A stretch of DNA of 64,000 nt, from NCBI GenBank assembly GCA_020055645.1, contig CM034546.1, positions 118,470,375 through 118,534,374 on the forward strand. Direction: 5' to 3'. This document shows, one piece after another, positions 24,501 through 36,500 of the stretch. The DNA comes from Tomocerus qinae. Taxonomy: Eukaryota > Arthropoda > Collembola > Entomobryomorpha > Tomoceridae. Made by a program: the position numbers and the translations under genes. Position 1 is the stretch's first letter. The number at the start of each line of letters is the position of its first letter. Below the pieces are notes generated by a model. It searched no databases. It was given only the letters and a program-made list of their open reading frames with translations, and was not told where the DNA came from.

Positions 24501-27500
24501 GTGGTTCTATAGATATAGAACGTTTCTCCAGGCAGTATCTTCTTTTTTTAGTGTCTTCCAGTATAAATGTCTTAAAGCCAACTTTGAAAACAATAGCTAC
24601 CTAAAAATACTTAGTTTTCAGAAAACCGTCTTCCATTGCGTCCCTAAATGTATTATTCATACCTCCAAGATATGTTCAAAGATCCATTAGCAAGGTCCTT
24701 TCGTCTAGTAGAACCAACTTTAATCAAGTCATATTATGTCATAACCTATTTCGAGAGGCGAATGTCATTTAAGACAATTTTTCTAGTATAAGAAGTCACT
24801 CGTATTTCCAACATTCCCAAGATTCTTTGTATCTTTGATGAGACTAGCAATAACCAGTAGCATCCTTATGACAGTATAGAATACATAGAAAAGCACCAAG
24901 TATAATTCCCTCCTTAATAAACTGACAAAGGAAAAGAAGAAACCAAAGTAATGTAATGAAACTTTGTTTTTTATCCGTGTCTCTATCCTTCGTTTTTATT
25001 GTCAGTTGGTTTTGCAAAGTTAGCACTAATATAAGGAAGATGAGTGAGAAAAGATGATTGTAATGCGATAGCCTCCCCACCAAGGATGAAGAACTACGAG
25101 ACAAAGTGACAACAAGTTATATCGAAAAGAAAACATAGAATAACAAACATCAAATACACAAAAAAAGAAAAGCTGACTACATATTAAAGGAAGAAAACGG
25201 AGGAGTGAGTGAGGACAAAGCGATGGGAAAACCTTTCAACTCAAACTCACGACCGAGTTTAGCGAACATTGCCAAGAAGTACGTACGTGTTTCATTAAAT
25301 AAGGAGAGTACAAAACACAAAAGTGTGTTTTTCGAAATGATAACATAAAACACAGATATTTCTTTGTCTCGTTGGTTAGTTGTTGGGTTCTTCTGAATTG
25401 ACGTTCAGTTTTCGTTGAGTGTGGATGGAGCCTGGAGCGAATTCCGCAAACACATCACATCATCAAGCAATACAGCAGCAGACGGTGGAGGAAAGTCGGA
25501 AAAATTGCCGAGTGTCACAACGATGACACGATGGCCCCTCATCCTCGCAGTCATCGTTATAAAGGAGATACGGCAAGACCAGAGCAAAGTGCACTTGATT
25601 ATCAAAAGAGAAGTTTCCTTTGAAACTGGGAAAAGTGGAATTGGTCTCCAAAAGTAAGAACTGTCTCCTGAAATGAATACTCGCTCTCCCAACAACTTTT
25701 CAGGAACCAGATGGGAGAATCTCTCAGGGGACAGATGAATAAAAAATAGGATCAAGTCTTTTCCTCTGACACTTTCTTAGTATCTTCACCTCCAAAAATT
25801 CATTAGAATTCCAATCTCTTCACTTTGTTTTCCTACTTTCATTCACATAATTAACAAAGTAATCAGTACCTCTTTTTCTTCTTTCCAATAAACTAACTCG
25901 GAAGGCAACCAGATCAAAACCAAATGTCTTTGCCAATTTGTCTATGCAAAAGTCAAGATGCTATCCTTTTCAATCTAATACTCCTAACACCTTTGATGAA
26001 ACTCTGTGTCTGACTGAATTATAGATTTCCTTTTATCTTTTAATTATTTCGGTTAGTAGAATTACACTAGAAACGATATTACTTTCTTTAGTCCATATGC
26101 TCTTAGATACTAAATGATTGCTTGGATGAAAATAACCAACTCACTTTATGCTTGGTTCTGGATATTTGGCCTCGTATTTACCATGATATATCATGCGGTG
26201 AAACTTGTCAGTGTCAGTACAAACGCTGTACTCAACGGCTGTGGTTACTCCCAGCTAGTTACAAATGTTACCACTTCCAATTCTACTGATATCACTTTAC
26301 TTTTCGGTACATTTAAGATCTACTGTACCTTACTGACTAGATGACCTACAAATACTGATGTTTGATGTTGATACAGTTTTAGATATTCACAATGGAAATT
26401 ACTAGTCAACACAAAGTCGATCTGCCAACACTACATAATTTAAGACAACTTTAATAGGAAAACAATGGTTTCAAAAATCTAAACTACGAACACAGGAAGA
26501 TACTAAATGTACCAATTATCTATTTTAACTGTTGTACAATATTTACTAAATCAATCTATTTTTGTTAAACGTCATGTCATATACATACATCATAACATTT
26601 TGCAAAGTATTGTGTTTTCTCATTTTGGTAAAGTTACTCCAAAGTTTCAAAACTATTTCGTTGACCTGAGTAGACGAAATCTGGGTTTTGTTTGATGTTG
26701 AAATAACAGATTCTGTAGACTACTCTAGAGATTGCAAATGGCACCATTACCAATTGGGATGTAGAGTTTTGTTTACTGGACTAATTTGTAAATGATACTT
26801 TGCAGAATAGACTTTAGGCAATGCTGAGTTTATCGAACATCGGTTTGTGCTTAACTTTGAGGAAAACTATCCTCTGAGCAACTAATAGCTATACCTACAA
26901 TCCAATGCAACTAGAAACGGTGTACCTTGTGGGAAAAGTTTATTGTGGTGTAACTAACAAAGGAAGATTAGGATGCACTAGAGTTAATGGTGCTAATAAA
27001 AGCATTCGAGTGAAACAAGAGGGAAGCTAAGCTATATAGATAAAGAAGACTTGAATCAAGTTGATTATTGTAAACTAAAATATCAAATTGGCTCCAACGT
27101 TAATACAATCGACGGAATTCTGAGCTAAATTTTTATTTTATCGCACTTATTTTAATTGATAAAATACTAATGGGTGTACAACGATGTATAATGGTAAAGT
27201 GGCAATTGATGTGGGCGGGTATTGATTGAAAGAGAGTGTATGTAACCTTGTTGTGAAGGAGACGGTGCCATTGGGGAAGATGCGGAGGGCAATGTTGACG
27301 GGGTCTAAATTGGATCTGAAGTCTCCATGTTTAACAAAGTAGACATCTGGGACCCAGACATGACCCCAGTGATGAAGAGCATCCAAGTATTGTCGTCTGC
27401 GGGGGTTGAATCGTAACGGAATGGCCTCATGAACATCCGGAGAGAACTTGGGCGGCGGGCCGGTAGAATTGTGGATTGTGTGTTTCAGCCTCGTGTCACG

Positions 27501-30500
27501 CCACACCAAATGCATCAGAAACTCAACTTCGTATTTCTGTAAAATGAAGAAAAACAGTCGTTTACATACTTATGAATGCAAATGTAGATTCCCCAGTCTA
27601 ACTATATTTAGTACATGACAATGTTACTCGTGAGAAAGGCTGCTTATCGATCATTATCTCGATGATAACGCCTTTCCATGACTTCTCTTCATCTTCTACG
27701 ACTCTGCCTACTCTCATAGAATATTTGATATCAAACGTGAACTGCATTTCTATTAACACATGAATATCTAATGCATGCTCCTGGAATGTATTCCAAGTCA
27801 TTTGATGCGTTGATGTTTCTTCACTCGGAGCGATAAGCAAAAGCATGGAACAAAAACAAACCTGTCCGTTGCATTTCATAAATCATTTGTATATTGGGAT
27901 GTGCAAGTATTTTACGTAGTTCCTTTTGTGAAAACTAACAATATGTGAAGTAGCTCCTCATTTCCCTGCATCATCCTTTCAGTGGATGACTGATGGTTTT
28001 CCATGTCTGTTCTGATTATCCAACCACAACCCAGGCCAGATGGTTAATGGATATCTAGTTTAGTCCTTTTTTATGCTCCCATTTCTGAAGGATTCATACT
28101 ATTCATATATTTTCATGTCATTTGATTGACACAATTTCAATAAAGATTTGCCCTCTCTAATGTCGCTTATTCTGTGCTATTTCCATTGTGCTCCAACCTC
28201 CAGTGTGCATCGAGCGTTGAAAAGAAGCTCTCCATCGAATTACTATACATACAAAAATGGAGATATCCAGACTCGTACAATTCAATCCATTCAAGCTATA
28301 TTATAAAAGTCTCCTATATCTAAACACCATGTATTCATTATGTAGTTATGGTAAGTATAGATATGTAGGAGCCATAGACACTTTATTATCTTATTAAGAA
28401 GAGGATAGATGTGCACAATAACTATTGTTCAGGATATATGTGTAATGTCGATAATGTAGTTTAGCTTAGCATGGTCATAGCTTTGCATTGGCCGCAATTG
28501 ACAAAGGGAAACACTCATTCAATACCAAACTGTGGCTGTGGCTTCCCTAAAAATACAAAAGCCTTTCACAATAGGATCCTCCATGCACAGATATTCACAT
28601 TCCATTCACTTCTCATTCATTTCCAAAGTCAAGTCGAGTCAAGGCATGCTTTTCAATTCAATAGACACAGCTACTCCTAATATACAGCCAGACGAGACCT
28701 ACTGCAGATTCCAGAGAAAGTCTTTCTATCTGTATTCTATTACAGTGTCCCATTCCATAGCTCCAATACCTATCGACTCGCGATTGTTTTGGTTACGATT
28801 TCCCGACTCTGCCTCCCATTTTCACCAGTTCTGCTTCCCATCATTTCTTTCTACTCCCACAGCTATTTGACCTTACTATATTTTCCTATACTATCGGTGG
28901 AGCTCGAGGAAATCCTCCATTGAGAATACTACATATTTGTGGAAAAGACAAGAACACCATGGGAGTCTTTGTAATTGGCATCAATAAATATGCTTCGAGT
29001 TGGGGTGGAAGCTAATATTCTATGTATAAATGTTAAGCCATCTTGGACAGTTTCTCAATCAGCAGCAGCTCTATTCTACTCTCGTTTTCTACTTTATTTT
29101 CTTATTGATGCTTCCTACATTTTCTGCACACTGAAATTCTTTTTTTTTCTTTTATTTCCTCCGGTGCAACTTGTGTCATCCTTGACAAATGGTGTTAACA
29201 AATGAAGTGAAAGGAATAGTTCGAATTATTCCATTTCTTCCTACAACTATATTTTCATCAGTAAATGGAAAAAAACAAGATTTTCCAAAATTCTGAATTT
29301 AACACATCGATTCCCAAAAGTCCGGAAAAAAGGTAGCAAATAGTTTATAATTTCACTAGTCATTTACATTTCAATAGGTTGGTACTTCCTATTCCATTGT
29401 GATCGAAATTGCATTGAATCATGCAAAATTTATAGGCACAGTACAGCTTTTATATTTTCTATGTTGAATGACTCGTTGTACTAAAAAGGTACATTTCCGT
29501 TGTCGAAGATGAATGAGATGTATAATATTTGTAATAGAAACAGTTGAATGCCTATTCACATTAGATAATGAGAGTATGCAGTAATTACACATGTGCCTGT
29601 AGTGAATTGAGGTATGTCGAGGATGTTGTATAGCTTAGTATGTTCTTAGCTGCACTGCTACTGCTGCGAGGGTGACAAGAAAGTCTAAGTAGGTAGGTAC
29701 TTAACAGCAGTGTATTGGAATTGATTAAGTGCTGGAAAGCTTTCTTCGCTCTGAGAACTCTGAGAAAGGAAATTACGAAAGTTACAAATCATTCTGGGCT
29801 ATAGGGAAAGCTCCACTTCAATTTTATAGGTCTGGACGGAGACCAGAGCCGGATGCAACTCAAGGAGTCTTCGGGGATTAGGCATTTTTACTTTTACACT
29901 CTGAAATGAGCTCTGTTTCTAAACGATTCTACGTACTCGAATGATATTCTGGAAATATTCCTCTAAATGCCTCACATACTAGACTAAAGTAATACATACG
30001 TCAAGCCCGGTACTCATACACATCGTTTCCATTTACAGGGTTGTTTCAACTCATAATTCTTTCTAGACTATCATGAAAAAAATGTAAACACACTCCCAGA
30101 TCGAATGTTTTTGAATCATTTCTCAATACTTTCTCTACCATTGATCTTTCATATGATTATCTCTAATTCATATGATTAAAACAACTTATTTTTACTTGTT
30201 TATTTCCATTCCAATTTCCAATGTACTTTCCTCCGTTACTAGAAATGCATTACATATTTATCGCATTTTAATCTGTAAAACCATTTTAAAATATAATGAT
30301 GAAAAAAATTTCTGAAGTAAAAGTTGGATGAAGTATACATTACTAGGCCACCAGCATTGCTGTTAGTTTAGAAATATACAGATCTTCCCGGAATGGAGTT
30401 GGATGGTTTTGTAATATGACTTGCGCGATTTTGCAATTATGCGCTTGCGCAATGCAACTAAAATCAGCAACATCCATGGCAAAACAAAGCATATTATGTA

Positions 30501-33500
30501 CTTGCACTTGCAACATAAGCATATTCCTTTTCTATATACGATTTTACTTGTTGATTCACGAAAACATTATCTGTCCTAACTCTTACATTAATATTAATTT
30601 TCATGCCTATATTACCATAGGCAAGTATTGGCTTGGTCATGTATAATACCAAATCTGCTAAGGAAAGATGCAGGTTCGATTCCTGCCTGGGGAGAACATT
30701 ATTTAGTAACCATTCGACGACAAAATACTACCGATAGAAATTTTAAGCTACAGTCTTCCAGCTTCACTCACTTTTCCATTCATTATAAACTTAAAGCAAT
30801 TTTTATTTCGATGGGAGATTTTCAGTCGCACTCGCACTGTTAATCCTATACCATCAATTCATTACACCGTATAGCAATGTTAACTTCAATGTACTGTGAC
30901 TTCCTAGTGTCGTATACGATTAAGGTAACTATCTGTAATGGACCTTAGAGCCACAGCCATCGCAATAACTTCCACAGATACAGTTTCTGCAGCAAGACAT
31001 TTACATGGCACTTAGCAGTCTTGCAGTTAAAACGGATAGACAATCTCTCCAGTAGCTTAATTGGAAGAGCATTCCTCAGAAAGGTTGCCAATACTTGTCA
31101 AAACTTTTGAAATTTTTCGAAGTGGAAACAACATAATATTGCTTAGTATCCTCCTATATAATACCATACAAATTAGCTGTGTTTATCTGTTAGAATTATA
31201 TAGAATCCTTTTAAATTAAATGGGCTACGCCACGTTGTATTTTGGTTTACACCGTTTTCCAACATATAATATTTACACAACATCCATAAGTAAATAAAGT
31301 TATTATGTTTGTATCAGTTTTTTCTATTACATCATTTTTATTATAGAGATTCTATTGAGTTAAACATCTGAAGTGGTCCTTTGGAAGGATTTAAGTGAGT
31401 TTCTAAATTTAGTGGCTATTCAACAACTATTATATTGTTTCAATTCTATGTGGTTTAATAGTGGGACGGTTAACGAAACTTAATTTTTGAGATGTCTATA
31501 ATGGTTTGTCATCTTTTCCCATTATAGTAGACAAAGTGTGGGGGCAGATATAGTGAAAGTGAGTGAGTGGTGCTATTGTGAATGGTGGTGGATATGCGAG
31601 TACTTATTCTACGTATGTGTTCCAAATGTAGAATTTTCCGTCGGTCTTAACTTCATTGGATGGTATTGCATGAGAGAGCAAGTACTGGGTGGAATACCAA
31701 AGAAATCGAAAGTTTGCTTTCATCTTGTCTGGGTAGATGTAAAGCACACCCTGGACTATAACTCTACGTCCGTGTGACAGTAGTATATTGCTTCCAATCC
31801 CATTCTATTTCATCATTGCCTCATAGCTTATAGCTTGTCCTATGAATGCAGCAGAGTAGAGCAGAGGAATGCTTACAAAAAGTCATAATTCCAATCGTAA
31901 ATGGATTTAGTAACGGTGATATAGCCTAATAAATAGTCGTTCCTTCCATTTTTACGATATTTTATTCATGGCTTGTAGTTAAATTGCACGTGCAACTCAA
32001 TGTTGCTTGTTGCGAACAAGAGAATTATTAGTTTACACGCTAAACTCAATATGTAATAGACAGATGTGACTTGACATGAAATTTAACCAGCCAAGTATCA
32101 CCTAAGTATTACTTCTCCCTCCCTTATGCTCCACTGTTCTGTATTTATGCAAATAAAACGAGTTTATTGTGCACACTGCAGGTCGAAGCGGAAGATAAAA
32201 TTTATAGGTACTTATAAAATGTGGAACCAATTTGTTTGTTCTTACTTTTTATCATTTTACTGCATGTTACTCTACATAAAAATATTTTTGCTCCACATAG
32301 CGTAGATAAACCATACCATTTTTATGTGGATTCATACACACGTAATTGTGTAACATGCCTGGGCAAGTAATGAAATTGACAGAATTTTTAGTATTGCATT
32401 TCTTATACCTTTTTTGTGTTTTATAAAATAAAAAAAGCTTACCAAAGAAGACTCATCTGGAGAAGCAAGAGTCAGAAGCAAAACACTCACATTAACTGAC
32501 AGTTCATCTGAAATAACAAACAAATTACATTTAATAAACGAATTATTTATTCGCATGTAAATGTAAAATTAAAAAAATAATCTTCAAAAATTGTGCCATA
32601 TTAAGATCATGCTATTTTATTCAAGAACTATCTCGTTAATGCTCTGACAAAGATTGGTTAGGTAACTCACTCCAATCTTAGATAATTTTGCTTAAGAAGT
32701 ATTAACACTAAATTATCTATTTATTGGAAAATATGATAATGATTTTAAAGATATTTAGCCTATAGTCTCACTATCTGTACAATAAGAAATTGTACATTGT
32801 TTATCTGTATAAAATATCTGTATGTTTATTGTTTATACACGTGGCATAGTTATTGTGCCTGTTTTGATAGCCAAAGTAGAGAACGAACAAAAAAGCTATA
32901 CACACCCTGGATACATAATTTAATAGGCCGATGAAAGATGCACATTCAAATTTCAAATTCGTGGACTTACGAATTTATGAAATCCCTTAAGCCACATGCG
33001 AAACATGACAAAATTATTCTGACATGATCTAGTTAGTTTTGACAGATAAAGTAGGGCATAAGCTTTTACATCTGCCATAAATGTATCTGTAGTTAAATTA
33101 GGTATATAATTTAATGATCAATTTTGTTATTGAGAGTGAATAGACACAGTATATGGTATTCGTTTAGATGTAATGACAATGAAGCAGGCTTAATTAATTA
33201 TCTGTTTAGGATGGGCGTGTGAAGATAACATTGTTAAACTCACCTAGACAAGGAGGAAGTACTCTTCTATCATATCTGTCTTTACTGAGCAGATGGTCCA
33301 AGGCAACTTTCTCACTAAGGTCCGAGCTGAGGCTGAAAACAATTTCAAAAGATATTAGGAGTGCGTTATGAATAAGTTAAGAGCTCCCTGTACATTAAGG
33401 TTTGAGAGAAAGCATTTTTTATCAGTTTATATCCTATTACTATAAGTAGCTAGATATATAGGACACTATTTCGTAATACCATTTCCACACGTCTGGTAAA

Positions 33501-36500
33501 TAGTCAAATAGAGAGAGGAAATTTTGTATCCCCGAGCAAAGGAGCTTTTCCAATTTATGTAAAAAGAATTCTGTCATAGAAGAGTCGTGTAATATGTATC
33601 TAAATATTGTATTTCACCTCCTGAAACGAGGGTCATGTACTGTGTGTAATTTATTTATCTTTATGGTAGTTTGGATTGTTGGACTTGGATCATGTTATAA
33701 TAATATGCTTTCTATTTATCTACTGTGCATGAAGCAATGGTTTTGAAACAGGAACTTTGAATCTCCTCGAGTTTTTGGCAAAAAGATTTACCATTACATT
33801 TTCATAGAGTAAAATGAATGCTGGCAAATAGTCGTGTGCAGTTTTCTACTTACACCGCTCCACTTAGTAGTGCCTACAACTATGTAAAGTATCATTATGT
33901 CTTTAAGCGACTATATAAACTATAGAGATTAGATGGCTTAATAATATCATACGAGCCTCAGGAGCGTCTACGTCCTAAGCCTTCTCTATGCATTTAGAAA
34001 GATAATAAAGGAGTATATAGAAGACTATCACTCAGTTGTAGTAGTTCCATGTAGTTATGGATGTTGGCAGGAGTATGAAGGATAGTAGCCTAACTCTGCC
34101 AAGTACAGTTCAGTTGAGATCGCTCATGAAATATTAAAACATAAATATTGAAACCTACTTTAGTCAACTTCAACCTGGAGAACCTGGCCCCGCTTTTACT
34201 TGTCGGTCCGTTGGCTACTCTCCGTCTGTAATCGACTGCTTGGTCTTTTTTACTTGGCGGGCGGGCGACTATAGCATTACTGCTGTGAATTTTCATGGAA
34301 ACTTTTACACATATGCCTCCAGCTAAGCTCATTTTGAATTTCAAAGCGATGAAAGTAGAAGAACTCATGTTGAGTTTTAAATTCTCTCAAATACTTTCAT
34401 AATTCTTCCACCCTAGTGCATCCTTTTTATATACAAACTCCCACCACATCCACAACTTTATTGTTTTCAAAAGAATTTTCATACCGGAAAGGACTTTCTC
34501 CTCCTTAAAAATTACTCTTTTATTAGCAATCATAGCTTTGAGCGTTAGAATGGCAAACATGCACTCGCTGCAAGATGCAGCTAAAGTTACCTGAATCATT
34601 ACAGTATTATCATGCATGTAATAGACAATGTATACCATTCCAATTTAATGTCCCATTTTTATGCTATAATATTTGTAGCTACTTATAGTCTGTATAGATA
34701 TACTCTAGAAAGTTTTGAACTCTTCTGAACTTAAGCTAAATTGGATTTATAAATTCACGTTCCTCCTCCTGCATTTCCAAAATAGACATTGTGTGAGCAA
34801 CAAAAACAACATGAGTAAATGCTTCCCCAAGGATTCCCTTACTTCTACCTTGTTACGTACGACAATTCGGGGCAAAATTTATTGCGGGCTCTTTCCACTC
34901 TACATTAATTACCAGTCAACCCTCCGGCGGGTTTATATAATAGAAACACCAAAAATACCCCAAACATTTCTCAAGATAACTTTTGCAAATAAGTCACAAA
35001 TTGTGATAGAAAGTAAACATTTGGACCATTCCTACACGCATGATGATTGCGAGTTGGTATTAATATCTTGGCTTTGTATATTTTTCTTATTTTCAGAGAA
35101 TTCCTTTCTAATTCTCCTGACCGAAAACCATATCCTTTTAACGACCACCACCTACTTTTGAGGATAAATCTACAAGCAAGAAAATACATGATATAGTGCG
35201 TTTAACCACGTTTAAAGCCCGAAGGATACAAATTAAAATTTTTGAAATGAAAGATGGGTGGAGTGGTTAATGCTTAATAAATGAGTGTGGTTTAGAAATG
35301 AATGATTAAGAAGTGGACAGTGTGTGGAATAAAAGTTTATAATTAATTTAGAACAAAGGGAATGCAGCAGGTACATTTATTATGTATTCAGAAAGTGAGT
35401 TACGAAAAGGCAATCAGGGAAACTTAGAAAATGAGATGATAAGAATTCAGAAAAGTACAGATAGAATGGGATTGAAAGTCATGTCTTGTTAAATTCGGTG
35501 GATGGTTAGGCTTACTTGCGCATTCTGTTTGCAAATTACTCCTACTCGACTACTTCAGATTATGCTCATGCACCCGCACTGCTCCCAAAGGGAATTCCCT
35601 CTATAGAAAGCCACATGCATAAATAATACTTTTTGTAATGTAATGCATAGTAAAGCATTTTCGTTTACTGGATCAGAATTTAACTCTGGAGAGAAACTAG
35701 CGAAAGAAATTGTAATAGAAGTGCAATAAAACATAACGATAAAACAAAGCCAAGTTGGAGAAGAGCACCTGCTCCGGCACCAGGAATTCTCAGTAACCAC
35801 TGCCAAGACCACACTCAACCCTTGTCTATCCTACTTAACTTCCATCCTACTCTTAGGCATAACAACCACCAACTGAAAGAGCAAACTACAATAAAGTCTA
35901 TCAAATTACGATAACCAGAGCCGAATTCCCTCAATGCTAGACATCCTCTCTCTACCTTTGCTTGTTAGCAACATACTTACACTCGATTCTGATTACGTTG
36001 CAAAACTCATTCAGCTACAACACAATAGTACTAAAGGATACACAAAATCATGCACGCGCCTTTAACTATACAACACAAAACTTCTTTTTAACAATCCAAG
36101 TCCACAAATAATCTCCTCAAATCCTACAATACACAACAGCATTATGTAATAACTTTTCTTTTGTTCACTAAAATGAATTTCTGTATTGTGTCTACTAAAT
36201 ATCTATAAAAAAGGGGTCACACCATTGTACTGTTTTACACACTAACTGTATTATATCGTACTATGGACAATACTGTGCCAGGATAATAGAAAACAGAACA
36301 TAAATTTTTCTGCGTCCCAACCTCCTGTGTAATAATCTCATTACTCATTCATAAACATTCTATATAATGCTTGCTTCGTTTTTCTCCGTAGACTCGGATC
36401 AAAGAAACAGTATTATATCAACACACATTACTTACCAAAAGCATCTTAAAAATAGTCGAAAAGAAAATAACTAAAGTTTCGATCTAAGAACTCACCTTAA

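Larger units (their letters stand above)
27537..32442 (-). other. Gene B intron 3
   Basis: 4,906 nt where gene A has a 68-nt intron. It holds the decayed exon 4 fragment (31703-31777) and the tRNA-like halves (30661-31076). Elsewhere only chance open frames. Confidence 0.8.

Noticed and set aside
34715..35161. Longest open frame outside the channels (148 codons, + strand)
   Set aside because: No recognisable motif, and the composition is as expected from AT-rich DNA. It lies antisense in gene B intron 1.
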